Shown here one piece after another: positions 8,486 to 18,152 of a stretch of 64,000 bases of DNA; the first letter of the stretch is position 1; each line of letters starts with the position of its first letter. The stretch comes from Blastomonas sp. (lineage in GTDB: Bacteria > Pseudomonadota > Alphaproteobacteria > Sphingomonadales > Sphingomonadaceae), in assembly GCF_030373265.1 (NCBI RefSeq), contig NZ_JAUCZC010000002.1:62001-126000 (forward strand), written 5' to 3'. Both the position numbers and the translations under genes were made by a program. The notes beneath the pieces are model-generated. The model saw nothing but the letters and a program-made list of their open reading frames with translations, made no database searches and had not been told where the DNA came from.

Positions 8486-9469
8486 ATGTCGATTATCTCA
8501 ACCCTGATCCCCGACCGGTTCGTCCTGATGCTGATGCTGACCATATTGGTAGCGGCGCTGCTGCCGGTGAGCGGTGTCGCAGCGGTGTATGCGGGCCATG
8601 CGGTCTCGGTGTCGATCTTCTTTCTGTTCTTCCTGCACGGCCTGCGCCTGCCCCGCGCCGAAGTCCTCGTGGCGATGCGCAACTGGCGGCTGCAAGCGAT
8701 CATGTTCGCCTTCGTTTTTGCGTTCATGCCGCTTCTCGCCTTCGGCGCAGCCTCGGCGCAGGGCGGGCTGATAGCCGGGGGCTTGCCCCAGGGACTGGTC
8801 GTCGGCTTGCTCTTCCTCGGCATCCTGCCCTCCACCGTCCAGTCGGCGATCAGCTACTCCTCGCTGGCGGGCGGCAACATCGCCGCATCGGTGATGGCGT
8901 CGGCGCTGCTCAATCTTGCGGGCATCTTCATGACACCGCTGCTGGTGGCGTTGCTCATCGGCGCGAGCGGCGGCGCGGCAATCGGGAGCGATACGGTGCT
9001 GCGCATCGTTGCGATCCTGCTGCTGCCCTTCGCGCTCGGCCAGATGGCGCAGGGATGGCTGGGCGCCTGGGCCGTCCGTAACAAGCCGATGCTCACCCTG
9101 CTCGATCGCACCGCCATCATACTCGCGGTCTATGTCGCGTTCAGCTCCGCAGTCGCGGGCGGGCAGATGCAGGCGCTGGACTGGCGCGTGCTGGGCGTGC
9201 TGACCGCAATCATCTGTGCGATGTTGGCCATTGCATTTGTGTCTGCATGGGCGCTGGGCGGGATTATCGGCCTGTCGCGTGCGGACCGGATCAGCCTGCT
9301 GTTTGCCGGATCGCACAAGAGCATCGCCACCGGGGCACCGCTCGCGGCCATCCTGTTTACTGGGCCGCTGGCGGGCCTCGCGATCCTGCCGGCGCTGATC
9401 TATCACCAGATCCAGCTGATCGTATCCGCCCCCCTCGCGGCAAAACTGGCAAAAGGCCAGGACGGCTGA
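8486..9469 (+). CDS. Bile acid:sodium symporter-like membrane carrier (PSBR/SBF-like)
   Basis: 327 residues from the ATG at 8486, preceded by an AGGGGGA ribosome-binding site. The long upstream open frame back to 7139 is antisense to glsA and is not coding. About ten hydrophobic helices fill the protein. It matches the SBF-like (DUF4137) carrier group with motifs FFLHGLRLPR, GILPSTVQSAISYSSLAGGN and GSHKSIATGAPLA. The substrate is unknown: family members carry bile acids, keto acids or arsenite, and there is no arsenic gene nearby. The radical SAM gene follows 45 nt later, so the two may be co-transcribed. Confidence 0.85.
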   Translation: MSIISTLIPDRFVLMLMLTILVAALLPVSGVAAVYAGHAVSVSIFFLFFLHGLRLPRAEVLVAMRNWRLQAIMFAFVFAFMPLLAFGAASAQGGLIAGGLPQGLVVGLLFLGILPSTVQSAISYSSLAGGNIAASVMASALLNLAGIFMTPLLVALLIGASGGAAIGSDTVLRIVAILLLPFALGQMAQGWLGAWAVRNKPMLTLLDRTAIILAVYVAFSSAVAGGQMQALDWRVLGVLTAIICAMLAIAFVSAWALGGIIGLSRADRISLLFAGSHKSIATGAPLAAILFTGPLAGLAILPALIYHQIQLIVSAPLAAKLAKGQDG

Positions 9470-9514
9470 CGATTTTCGCTTTGCCTGAGGCCTCGGCCCC
9501 GCGATAGATGGAGG

Positions 9515-10477
9515 ATGGATTCCACCAGCCCCTTTGCCGTCGCCGATGCTCCGCCGCTCGATCCTGCAAAGTTCCGCGATCCCTTGATCACCGCAAAAGG
9601 CGAGCGCCGCGCCAGCGTCGCGATGACCGCGCTGGAAACGTTGTGGTTCAACACCGGCACCCTGTGCAATCTTGCCTGCAAGAGTTGCTACATCGAAAGC
9701 TCGCCGCGCAATGACGCGCTTGTCTATCTGACCCTCGCCGAGGTCACCGCCTATCTCGACGAAATCGCTGCATCGGGCCTGCCCACCCGCGAGATCGCGT
9801 TCACCGGTGGCGAGCCATTCATGAACCCCGACATCATCGCGATCCTGGAGCTATGCCTGTCGCGCGGCTTTGCCACCCTGGTGCTGTCCAACGCGATGCG
9901 GCCAATGCGCCGCCACGAGGATGCGTTGCTGGCGATGAACGCGCGGTTCAGCCATCAGCTCACCATCCGGGTGAGCCTCGACCATTATACGCAAGACGTG
10001 CACGAGGCCGAGCGCGGCGGCAACAGCTGGGACAAGGCGATCAGCGGCCTGACATGGCTCGCCGAGAACGGCTTTGCCATCGCCGTCGCCGGACGGCATC
10101 TGGCGCATGAGAGCGACGCGCAGGCGCGCGCCGGCTTTGCCGCATTGTTCGCGCGGCACGGGCTTCCGATCAGGGTGAACGATCCGCAGAGCTTTGTCAT
10201 GTTCCCCGAAATGGATGCCGAAGCCGACATCGCCGAGATCAGCACCGGATGCTGGGACATTCTGGGCAAAAGCCCCGATGCAATGATGTGCGCCACCAGC
10301 CGCATGGTGGTGAAGCACAAGGGCGCTGAACGGCCCACGGTGGCGGCCTGCACGCTGCTGCCTTATGATCCGCAGTTCGACATGGGCGCGACGCTGGGCG
10401 AAGCTTCGCGCAGCGTATCGCTCAACCACCCGCATTGCGCGCGCTTCTGCGTTCTGGGTGGGGCGAGTTGCAGCTAG
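9515..10477 (+). CDS. Radical SAM protein of unknown function
   Basis: 320 residues. The SAM-cluster motif CxxxCxxC is Cys51, Cys55 and Cys58 (CNLACKSCY), followed by the GGEP motif at residues 98-101. The C-terminal part carries further cysteines (in AACTLLPYD, CARFC and GASC at the end: Cys308, Cys312, Cys319) that could hold an auxiliary Fe-S cluster, as in SPASM-like enzymes, although the full SPASM spacing is not seen. No precursor peptide gene or partner enzyme is adjacent. Upstream is the SBF-like carrier, downstream an ABC1 kinase. The reaction cannot be assigned. Confidence 0.85.
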   Translation: MDSTSPFAVADAPPLDPAKFRDPLITAKGERRASVAMTALETLWFNTGTLCNLACKSCYIESSPRNDALVYLTLAEVTAYLDEIAASGLPTREIAFTGGEPFMNPDIIAILELCLSRGFATLVLSNAMRPMRRHEDALLAMNARFSHQLTIRVSLDHYTQDVHEAERGGNSWDKAISGLTWLAENGFAIAVAGRHLAHESDAQARAGFAALFARHGLPIRVNDPQSFVMFPEMDAEADIAEISTGCWDILGKSPDAMMCATSRMVVKHKGAERPTVAACTLLPYDPQFDMGATLGEASRSVSLNHPHCARFCVLGGASCS

Positions 10478-10552
10478 CGGGCTGCGAACCTACATAGCAG
10501 CAGGACGGGCCTCTATCCCGAGGCAGCCACCGCGCACAGGTCATCACCCCGC

Positions 10553-11899
10553 ATGCTTCCCCCCAAATCGCGTTCCGAGTCCTCGCCATCCAGCACATCG
10601 TCCGGGCAGGCCGTGCCCAGCGGGCGGATTGCCCGGTTTGCAGGCTTCAGCAGCATGGCCGGCGGCATCGCGGGCACGATGCTGGTCGATGGCGCCAAGC
10701 AATGGGCGCAGGGCAAGCGCCCGAGCGTCGGCGATCTGCTGCTGACCCCCGCCAACGCGCGCAAGATCGCCGACAAGCTGGCGACCATGCGCGGCGCGGC
10801 GATGAAGCTGGGCCAATTGATGTCGATGGACACCGGCGACTTTTTCCCTCCCGAGCTGGCCGAGATCATGGGCCGATTGCGCGCCGATGCGCAGCATATG
10901 CCGCAGGGGCAATTGCGCAATGTGCTCAACCAGAACTGGGGGCGCGGCTGGGAAAAGCGTTTTGCCAGCTTCGACTTCAAGCCGATCGCGGCCGCGTCGA
11001 TCGGCCAAGTCCACCGCGCCCGCACCACCGATGGCCGCGACCTTGCAATCAAGGTGCAATATCCCGGCGTACGCCAGAGCATCGACAGCGATGTCGACAA
11101 TGTCGCCTCGCTGATCAAGCTCACCAAAATGCTGCCGCCCGAGCTCGACATCGATCCGATGCTGGCCGACGCCAAGGCGCAGCTGCACGAAGAGGCCGAT
11201 TACGGTCATGAAGCGGCGCATTTGGGGCGTTTTGGTGCGCTGCTCGCCGACCACCCCGACTTCATCGTCCCCGCGCTGCACCCCGACTTCACGACAACCG
11301 ACATTCTGGCGATGGACTTCATCGAGAGCATCGCGATCGAGGACACCGTCGCGATGGAGGTCGAAACGCGCAACCGGATCGTGCGGCTGGTGGTCGAATT
11401 GCTGCTGCGCGAGCTGTTCGAGTTCCGGCTGATGCAGACCGACCCCAATTTCGCCAACTACCGCTTCGATCCGGTCAGCGGGCGGCTGGTGCTGCTCGAT
11501 TTCGGCGCAACGCGGGTGGTGAGCGAGGCGGTGTCGAACAGCTACCGCACCCTGTTGCGCGGCGGGCTGGGCCGCGATCTCGCCCAGATGCGCGAGGCGG
11601 GGCTGGCGCTGGGGATGCTGCACCCCGATGCGCCCGAGAATCACAAGGTCGCGGTTCTGGGCATGTTCGACACCGCGTTCGAACCGCTTCGTCTCGACGG
11701 GCCGTTCGACTTCACCTCCAACGAGGTGACGACGGAGTTGCGCGACGAGGGCATGGCCTTTGCCAAGGAAAGAACGTTCTGGCAGATTCCCCCGGTCGAC
11801 ACGCTGTTCATCCAGCGCAAGATCGGCGGAATGTTCCTGCTGGGCAGCCGGTTGAAGGCCAACACCAATGTCAACCGGCTGATCCGCGCGGCGCTGTAA
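10553..11899 (+). CDS. ABC1/AarF (UbiB/COQ8-like) atypical kinase
   Basis: 448 residues. It shows the hallmarks of the UbiB/COQ8 family: a KxGQ-type motif in AMKLGQLMSMD, the alanine-rich nucleotide loop AAASIGQVHRA, the VAIK-type lysine in LAIKVQYPG, QTDPNFANY (equivalent of the HxDxxxxN loop) and LLDFGA (DFG). Members act as ATPases/kinases supporting ubiquinone synthesis at the inner membrane. It has no obvious C-terminal membrane anchor as seen in E. coli UbiB, so it is closer to the COQ8/ADCK3 group. Convergent with the SPOR/TPR gene, 24 nt apart. Confidence 0.9.
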   Translation: MLPPKSRSESSPSSTSSGQAVPSGRIARFAGFSSMAGGIAGTMLVDGAKQWAQGKRPSVGDLLLTPANARKIADKLATMRGAAMKLGQLMSMDTGDFFPPELAEIMGRLRADAQHMPQGQLRNVLNQNWGRGWEKRFASFDFKPIAAASIGQVHRARTTDGRDLAIKVQYPGVRQSIDSDVDNVASLIKLTKMLPPELDIDPMLADAKAQLHEEADYGHEAAHLGRFGALLADHPDFIVPALHPDFTTTDILAMDFIESIAIEDTVAMEVETRNRIVRLVVELLLRELFEFRLMQTDPNFANYRFDPVSGRLVLLDFGATRVVSEAVSNSYRTLLRGGLGRDLAQMREAGLALGMLHPDAPENHKVAVLGMFDTAFEPLRLDGPFDFTSNEVTTELRDEGMAFAKERTFWQIPPVDTLFIQRKIGGMFLLGSRLKANTNVNRLIRAAL

Positions 11900-11923
11900 C
11901 GGTACCAAAAACTGCCCGGGCGC

Positions 11924-14221
11924 TCAGCCGCCGATCTTGGTGACTTCCTGCCCTTCGGGGCTGGTGAAGGCAAAGCCCGACAGCTTGTTCTTGGCCAGCG
12001 TGTTGACGAACGTCTGCGCCTCGTTGGGACCGGAGAAGGGCCCTGCCAGCAATCGGTTGGTGGCGTTGAGCGGCGTCCACCAGGCCTGCTTGCCCTTGAA
12101 CACCGCAGGCGCCTCACCCGTCAGCCGCTTCCATTCCTTGGCAAGGTCGGCGCGGTTTGCCCCGCCTGCCACCTGCACCCAATAGCGCTTGGGGTGCTTG
12201 GGAGGTGCAGGCTTGGCCGCGGCCTTCTTGGCCTCTGCCTTCTTCGCTTCGGCCTTTTTGTCCTCGGGTTTCTTCACCTCGGGCGGCTTGGGTGCGGCCG
12301 GGGTGATCTTGGTGATATCGACCGCATTTTCGTCGGGCGCCAGTTCCTGCGGCGGAACCTTGATGCCGGCGATGACGGCAGAAAGGGTGATGCGCTCGGG
12401 TGCGGGCGGTGCGGAGCCAACCGATGCGCCGCTTTGGCTGCTGGCGGCGCTCGCCGTTGCCACTGGGCTGGGCGCGGGCGACGGTGCGGACGGCTGCCCG
12501 ACCTGCGCGAGGTCGAACCCGGGTCGAAGATCAGCAGGCGCACGCGCCGACGGCGGGGTCTGCTGGCCAGTCTCCACCGCTTGGACGGTCTGCACCGTTT
12601 GTCCAGGCGCACCCGATCCCGTGGCGGGAGGCGGGCCTTGAGGTATCGCCTGAGCTGGACCTCGTGACGGCTGAGCAGGACCGGCACCGGCAGAGGCTGC
12701 CGATGCACCGTTGCTCACAGGCGGAACCGACCTGAACCCCGGCCGGGGCAATTCGGTCACTCCGGCAAGCACCACCGCCGTGGTTCCGTCCGGAATAAGC
12801 GGAGATCCGACAGATGGCGTGCGCGATGCCGAAGTAGGCGGCGTGACGGCGACAGGAGGCGTTGCAGTGGCGGCTGCCTGCCGCGACGCAGCGACATCGG
12901 CGCGCGGGGTCGGCTGGACGAGCGGTGCACTCTGACCGCTGCTCGTTGGCGCGGTTGCCCCTGGCAGCGGCTGCACCGTGGCCACCGATCGCGGCGCTGA
13001 TCCGGGCAGAGCCTGCACGGTTCCCAGCCTCGGCTGCGATGCTCCGGGGAGCGGTTGCACGGTCCCGGGCGCAGGCTGCGCGGATGCGGACTGTGTCGCC
13101 ACGCCGCGACCGGGGATCAGCAGATCCGGCGGCGGCACCGGTCCTGGCGGACGGGTATCGACCGGCACCGGTGCGGCTGCCGCCGCCGCCTGCGCGGATG
13201 CGATCTGGGCGCGTTCTTTCTTGGACAGCTTGCCAGGCCTGCGCCGGCTCGACTTGTCGACCTGCGCTGTTTTGCGCGTCTTGCTCTCGGTTGTCGGGCC
13301 GAGGGGGTCGCCCGCGGGGATCAGGCCGGAATCCGCACGGCCAGCTCTCACGCGAGGCACCCCGGCGGAAGCGTACTGACGGTTGCGTGGATCGTCCTTG
13401 CCGATCGCAGCCGTTTGCGGAAACTGGCCAAAATGCGCGGCCGCTGCCTGTTGCGCTGGCGTCAGCCGTCCCATGAAGCGGAAAAAGGGTTCGATCGATG
13501 CCGCCATGCGCTTGGGCATCGTCGCATCGGCGATTGCGATGGCGCCCTGCGGGTCGCCCGACACCGCCAGCACAAAGGCACGCGTCCGCCAGGCGGCGGC
13601 GTCGCGTCGGCGCAGCAGCGGATCAAGCTGGGCCTCGGCGGCAGTGCGATCGCCAGCGATCGCCAGCGACAAGGCATAGCGCCGGATCGTCTCGTCGTCG
13701 TTGCCGCGCCGCAGCGCGAGCTCGTAGTCCGCCTGCGCGGCCCCGGAATTGCCGACCAGATCATAGGCCAGCCCGCGATCTGCGGCGAACACCGTTTCCG
13801 GAACGCCCAGCTTCTTGGCTTCTTCGAACAGGCGAAGCGCCTCATAGGGGTTTTCGTTGAGCAGCAGACCCGAACCCAGCCCGGCCTTGACCCGGCCATT
13901 GCCCGGCGACATCTCGTCGGCGCGCGCGAAAAAGCCGATCGCCGCCTGCGGATCGCCCAGCAGCAACGCCGCATTGCCGCCATCGATCAGCGCATCGATA
14001 TCGGCAGGGTTGAGCGCCAAACGCTGCAGGGCGTTCTGCAGCTCGCGGGTGCCTCGAGGCTGCGAAACATTGAGCGAGGAATAGCCCGTGTCACCCGTGT
14101 CGGGTGCATCGGGGCCTTCTTCCTGCGCATAAGCGGGCGTGGGCCCCACTGTTGTGATTGCCACCAGCAGGGCCGTGACCGAAGTGAAGCAGCGCAGACG
14201 GGAATAACGGATCAAAGCCAT
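11924..14221 (-). CDS. Secreted TPR and SPOR-domain protein downstream of ftsZ
   Basis: 765 residues. Signal peptide about 1-32 (cleavage after AYA), TPR-like helical repeats about 55-215, a long Pro/Ala/Ser/Thr-rich disordered linker (about 290-640), a KKAEAKKAEAKKAAAK basic stretch, and a C-terminal SPOR domain (about 685-762, starting RYWVQVAGG). SPOR domains bind denuded septal peptidoglycan, so a division-site periplasmic or outer-envelope role is likely. It lies directly after ftsZ in the same direction, but a strong hairpin separates them. No characterised homologue was recognised. Confidence 0.85.
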   Translation of the reverse strand: MALIRYSRLRCFTSVTALLVAITTVGPTPAYAQEEGPDAPDTGDTGYSSLNVSQPRGTRELQNALQRLALNPADIDALIDGGNAALLLGDPQAAIGFFARADEMSPGNGRVKAGLGSGLLLNENPYEALRLFEEAKKLGVPETVFAADRGLAYDLVGNSGAAQADYELALRRGNDDETIRRYALSLAIAGDRTAAEAQLDPLLRRRDAAAWRTRAFVLAVSGDPQGAIAIADATMPKRMAASIEPFFRFMGRLTPAQQAAAAHFGQFPQTAAIGKDDPRNRQYASAGVPRVRAGRADSGLIPAGDPLGPTTESKTRKTAQVDKSSRRRPGKLSKKERAQIASAQAAAAAAPVPVDTRPPGPVPPPDLLIPGRGVATQSASAQPAPGTVQPLPGASQPRLGTVQALPGSAPRSVATVQPLPGATAPTSSGQSAPLVQPTPRADVAASRQAAATATPPVAVTPPTSASRTPSVGSPLIPDGTTAVVLAGVTELPRPGFRSVPPVSNGASAASAGAGPAQPSRGPAQAIPQGPPPATGSGAPGQTVQTVQAVETGQQTPPSARAPADLRPGFDLAQVGQPSAPSPAPSPVATASAASSQSGASVGSAPPAPERITLSAVIAGIKVPPQELAPDENAVDITKITPAAPKPPEVKKPEDKKAEAKKAEAKKAAAKPAPPKHPKRYWVQVAGGANRADLAKEWKRLTGEAPAVFKGKQAWWTPLNATNRLLAGPFSGPNEAQTFVNTLAKNKLSGFAFTSPEGQEVTKIGG

Positions 14222-14320
14222 ATGTCCCGTCAGTCGGCGCTTGAACGGCTGATTGCAAGCGTAACGATTGACGCTCCACGGCAGAGCGTGGCGGGTATTC
14301 GACAGCTTGCGGGAACCTTG

Positions 14321-14349
14321 GGCCGACCGCCGTGTAGCGGCAGTCGGCC
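14321..14349 (-). terminator. Strong hairpin after ftsZ (terminator or attenuator without U-tract)
   Basis: On the minus strand GGCCGAC-U-GCCG pairs with CGGC-G-GUCGGCC around a CUACA loop, giving a 12-bp stem including one G-U pair. It starts 8 nt after the ftsZ stop. No T-run follows, so it may attenuate rather than fully stop transcription into the SPOR/TPR gene, or protect the 3' end of the dcw mRNA. Confidence 0.6.
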
Positions 14350-14356
14350 AGAGGTG

Positions 14357-15811
14357 TTACTGATTGTTCTGACGGCCCAGGAAGCGCGGAATGTTGAGCG
14401 GCGGCGCGTCTGCGTTGTTTTCGCCCTCTTCGTCTTCTTCGCTGCGGGCCCCGCCCCGCGACAGGCTGGACATGCGCTCGAACAATGTGCCGCCACCGGT
14501 CGATACCCGGGGCGCCTTGGCAACGGGCGCGGCGGGCTCGGCAGCCTGCGCCGCAGCAGGTGCAGGCGCCGATTGGCTGGCCCGGTTGGAGCTCTCGTCG
14601 TCGACACTGGCGTTGTCGAGCAGAAGCTCGTCGCCCGCAGTATCGTCATCATCCAGCGATTGCGCCGCCACACCCAGATCGAGCGCATCGGCAGGGTCTG
14701 CCGCGACAGGCGCCGGTGCAGGGGTGAACGATGGTGTCGGAGTCGATGCAGGGGTTGGAGCCGGCGCGGAAACCGGAGCGGTGAAGCTGCGGGTTCCACC
14801 CTGCGCCAGCGAGAACGGGCGGCTGTCCTCGGTGTTCTGCAGCGCTTCGCCATCGATGCCGGTGGCGACCACGGAGACGCGGATCTTGCCTTCGAGATCG
14901 GGATTGAACGCGCTTCCCCAGATGATGTTGGCGTCGGGATCGACCAGTTCCTTGATGTGGTTGGCGGCTTCGTCGACCTCCATCAGGCGCATGTCGTCGC
15001 CGCCGGTGATCGAGACGATGACGCCCTTGGCGCCCTTCATCGACACGCCATCGAGCAGCGGATTGGCGATCGCGCGCTCGGCAGCTTCGAGTGCGCGGCC
15101 ATCGCCTTCGGCTTCGCCGGTGCCCATCATCGCCTTGCCCATCTCGCGCATCACCGAACGGATATCGGCAAAGTCGAGGTTGATCAGGCCGGGATTGACG
15201 ATCAGGTCGGTGATCGAGCGAACGCCCTGCTGCAGCACTTCGTCGGCGAGCTGGAAGGCTTCCTTGAAGGTCGTGTTGGGGTTGGCGACCAGGAACAGGT
15301 TCTGGTTGGGGATGACGATCAGGGTGTCGACGTTCTTCTGCAGCTCGGCGATGCCGGCCTCGGCCGCGCGCATGCGGCGGGTGCCTTCGAAGGTGAACGG
15401 CTTGGTGACGACGCCGACGGTCAGGATACCGCGATCGCGCGCCGCCTTGGCGACGACGGGCGCGGCGCCCGTGCCGGTACCACCGCCCATGCCCGCGGCG
15501 ATAAAGCACATATGCGTGCCTTCAAGGATCGCCTCGATATCACCGACGGTTTCTTCCGCCGCCGCGCGGCCTACTTCGGGCCGCGATCCCGCGCCCAGAC
15601 CCTGGGTGACATCGGGACCCAGTTGGATCCGCTGTTCGGCGGTCGACGAGTTCAACGCCTGCGCGTCGGTGTTGGCGACGATGAAATCGACGCCTTCCAC
15701 ATGCGCCGCGATCATGTTGGCAATCGCGTTGCCGCCCGCGCCGCCGATACCGATCACCGCGATCCGCGGACGCAGTTCGTCGACGGTGGGCGGTCCAATG
15801 GTGATGCTCAT
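14357..15811 (-). CDS. ftsZ: Cell division protein FtsZ
   Basis: 484 residues. Tubulin-like GTPase that forms the Z ring. The GTP-binding glycine loop GGGTGTG is at residues 109-115, and the N-terminal [10 protein letters not shown] at about 21-30. After the globular core (to about 320) comes a long Ala/Pro/Ser-rich linker and the conserved C-terminal peptide [13 protein letters not shown], which binds FtsA and other tethers. The start is fixed by a good ribosome-binding site (GGGGAGA). It is separated from ftsA by 137 nt, the largest gap of the 3' half of the cluster, consistent with a dedicated ftsZ promoter. Confidence 0.98.
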   Translation of the reverse strand: MSITIGPPTVDELRPRIAVIGIGGAGGNAIANMIAAHVEGVDFIVANTDAQALNSSTAEQRIQLGPDVTQGLGAGSRPEVGRAAAEETVGDIEAILEGTHMCFIAAGMGGGTGTGAAPVVAKAARDRGILTVGVVTKPFTFEGTRRMRAAEAGIAELQKNVDTLIVIPNQNLFLVANPNTTFKEAFQLADEVLQQGVRSITDLIVNPGLINLDFADIRSVMREMGKAMMGTGEAEGDGRALEAAERAIANPLLDGVSMKGAKGVIVSITGGDDMRLMEVDEAANHIKELVDPDANIIWGSAFNPDLEGKIRVSVVATGIDGEALQNTEDSRPFSLAQGGTRSFTAPVSAPAPTPASTPTPSFTPAPAPVAADPADALDLGVAAQSLDDDDTAGDELLLDNASVDDESSNRASQSAPAPAAAQAAEPAAPVAKAPRVSTGGGTLFERMSSLSRGGARSEEDEEGENNADAPPLNIPRFLGRQNNQ

Positions 15812-15948
15812 GCCTTAATTCTCCCCTGCTTCATAAATTTGAAGCAAATTACATAGTGCACATTGCACAGATTGATTCGCGAATTCACGTAAAAAATCGG
15901 GTTTTTCCACCACTTCATGCGGTTCATCGCGCCTTTGGCCGTCCATGA
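15812..15948 (-). promoter_or_regulatory. Probable ftsZ promoter region
   Basis: A 137-nt A+T-rich spacer between ftsA and ftsZ, while most other junctions of the cluster are overlaps. It contains one GANTC site (15874-15878), the target of the CcrM methylase known to mark cell-cycle promoters in alphaproteobacteria, and an inverted repeat GTGCA-cat-TGCAC near 15856. A single GANTC is weak evidence. No clear -35/-10 pair was identified. Confidence 0.4.
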
Positions 15949-17262
15949 TCAGAAATTGCCGACCAAGGCACGCCATAGCCGCTGCAGCACGGCCGCACCC
16001 GAGTGCTTGTGAACCTGCTGATAGCTTGAGGCGATGCTGCGGATATCGACCGGTTCGTCGGCGGCAAACAGCGCGAGCCCGGCCAGCGTCGAGAAGGCAG
16101 GCCCGGCATGCGCATCGGGCAGACCCGCGAGCCCCGAAGGCCGTCCAATCCGCACCGTGCGGCCCAATGCCACCTGCATGTGATCGGCAAGACCCCGCAA
16201 TTCCGCGCACCCGCCGGTCAGCACGATCCGCTGGCCCTGCGCGCCGGTAAAGCCCAGCTCCTTCAATCCCTTGGTGATCTCGCCGATCAGATAATCGAGC
16301 GGCTGGCGGATCACCGAGACCAATTGCGCGCGGCTGATCGAATGCTTGTCATCGGGCGCGCGTCCGCCAGCGCCGACCAGCTTGCTGTCCTCTTCGGGCA
16401 GGCGCAGGTCGATCATGTCGTGGTTATCGCGCGGCGACGAGGTCGCCGCGCCGTGGAAGCACTTGATCCGCTCAGCCTCTGCCCGCCGCAGTCCGAAGGC
16501 GGACGCGATCGCATCGGTGATGTCCGCGCCGCCAAAGGGGATGGTGAACAGCCCGACCAGCATGCCGCCGGCATACAGCGAGATGTTGGTGACCGCCGCA
16601 CCCATCTCGATCAGCGCAACGCCAAGCTCGCGCTCTTCCTCGCCGAGGCACGCGGTGCCCGCCGCGATGGGTGCTGCAACGATGCCGCTGACGCCGAGAT
16701 ACGCCGCTGCCACGGTCTGGTCGATGTTGCGCACCGGCGCGCCATCGGCGAACACGACGTGGATATCGACCCCCAGCCGCTCGGCGTGGAGCCCGATCGG
16801 CTTCTTGACCCCGGTGGCGCCGTCGAGCGTGTAGAGCGCGGGCTGCGCGTGCAGCACCATCCGGCCGCCCGGCTGGATCGTCTCGCGTCCGGCGGCGAGC
16901 AGGTGATCGACATCATCCTCGTCGATACGGCCGCCGCCCAGATCGATCTCGACGCGCGCAATCGTGCTGGTCAGGCCGCCCGAAGAGCAGCTGACATGGA
17001 CATGATCGATGTTCAGCCCGGCGATCCGCTCGGCCTGCTCGACCGCCTCGCGCACCGCGAGCTCGGTCGCCTGCATGTCGGTGATGTAGCCGCGCTTGAC
17101 CCCGTCGCTGGCGCGCTGCCCGGTGCCCAGCACCAGCAGTTCGCCGGTCTCGGTGCGCCCGACAATCATCGCGCAGACCTTGGACGAACCGATATCGAGC
17201 GCGCCGAAGGTCTTTTCGATCCGCGGGACAGCGGCCCCGCCCTTGCGCGCCTTGCCGCTCAT
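15949..17262 (-). CDS. ftsA: Cell division protein FtsA
   Basis: 437 residues. Actin-like ATPase that anchors FtsZ to the membrane. The first phosphate motif is FGALDIGSSKVCAMIVG (residues 19-35); later motifs include EMGAAVTNISLYAGGML and IVLTGGCAEL. The C-terminus ends in a short amphipathic segment (LQRLWRALVGNF), the expected membrane-targeting helix. The start ATG overlaps the ftsQ stop (ATGA), giving translational coupling. Confidence 0.97.
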   Translation of the reverse strand: MSGKARKGGAAVPRIEKTFGALDIGSSKVCAMIVGRTETGELLVLGTGQRASDGVKRGYITDMQATELAVREAVEQAERIAGLNIDHVHVSCSSGGLTSTIARVEIDLGGGRIDEDDVDHLLAAGRETIQPGGRMVLHAQPALYTLDGATGVKKPIGLHAERLGVDIHVVFADGAPVRNIDQTVAAAYLGVSGIVAAPIAAGTACLGEEERELGVALIEMGAAVTNISLYAGGMLVGLFTIPFGGADITDAIASAFGLRRAEAERIKCFHGAATSSPRDNHDMIDLRLPEEDSKLVGAGGRAPDDKHSISRAQLVSVIRQPLDYLIGEITKGLKELGFTGAQGQRIVLTGGCAELRGLADHMQVALGRTVRIGRPSGLAGLPDAHAGPAFSTLAGLALFAADEPVDIRSIASSYQQVHKHSGAAVLQRLWRALVGNF

Positions 17263-18152
17263 TGTGCAGCCGATGCGATCGCATCGCCTTCAGGCTTGGC
17301 CGGGTTGCGCGGTTTGCGCAGGTACGCGCGTTCTGGGTCACGCAAATCGAAATAGGTTACGCCCTTGCCGAGCAGCCGGTTGACTCCGTCCATCCGCGCG
17401 AAGTTGACCAAAGCGGCTTCGGAAAGCTGCTCGCCCTCGGGCAAAGCCAGCACCTCGCCGGTGTGGAAGGTCAGGTTCCAGCGGCGGTTGCCGACCCATT
17501 CGGCCTCGCGCACCTGCGGGGTGAGCGCAGGGGCGGCATCGAGCAGTTCGGTGAGATCACCGATCTTTGCGTTGGCGCTCTTGCCGACGATGCGCAGCAT
17601 CTTGGGATCGATCTGGCCGGGGCTGGGCTCGAGCGCGACGCCCTCGGCATCGACCAGCATCACCTTGCCGCGATCCTCCCACACCGCCAGCGGTTCGCGC
17701 TCGACGATGTCGACGATCAGCGTATCGGGCAGCTGGCGCGAAATGCGCGCATCGGCGATCCACGAGAACGCGGTGAGCTCGCGCCGCAATTCCTCGAGAT
17801 CGACCTGCGGCATCGAGCGGTCCTTCTGGGCCAGAACAATCTCGTAGACCTTGAGCTCGTTCATCTTGTCGACGTTGCGCACCTCGACCTTCTTGACCTC
17901 GAAGCCCGCGCGTCCAGCCGCCAGCGCCATCTCGTTCTGCACCATTCCGGGCAGCCCCATGAACTGCGCGGTGATCACGCCCGCGAGCGCGAGCAGCCCG
18001 AGCACGCCGATGGTCGCGCCCTTCTGCAGCTGCGCTTCGGTGAACGGCAGACGCGCCAGCGCCGCGTTGGCGCGCGATCGTTGCGCGGTGCGCGGCTTGG
18101 CGCGCGTCGATCCGCGCTTGGCCGATGTGCCGCGTTTAATCCGTGTCGTCAT
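17259..18152 (-). CDS. ftsQ: Cell division protein FtsQ
   Basis: 297 residues from the ATG at 18152 (MTTRIKRG...); the upstream frame to 18203 lies deeper inside ddlB. A basic cytoplasmic tail, one membrane segment (about residues 48-68), a periplasmic POTRA domain and the beta domain, as in the divisome recruiter FtsQ/DivIB. The chosen start overlaps the end of ddlB by 17 nt, and the stop overlaps the ftsA start. Confidence 0.93.
   Translation of the reverse strand: MTTRIKRGTSAKRGSTRAKPRTAQRSRANAALARLPFTEAQLQKGATIGVLGLLALAGVITAQFMGLPGMVQNEMALAAGRAGFEVKKVEVRNVDKMNELKVYEIVLAQKDRSMPQVDLEELRRELTAFSWIADARISRQLPDTLIVDIVEREPLAVWEDRGKVMLVDAEGVALEPSPGQIDPKMLRIVGKSANAKIGDLTELLDAAPALTPQVREAEWVGNRRWNLTFHTGEVLALPEGEQLSEAALVNFARMDGVNRLLGKGVTYFDLRDPERAYLRKPRNPAKPEGDAIASAAQ

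Noticed and set aside
13055-15856. 933-residue plus-strand open frame across the SPOR gene and ftsZ
   Set aside because: Antisense shadow; FtsZ on the minus strand is certain and the plus-strand product has no domain.
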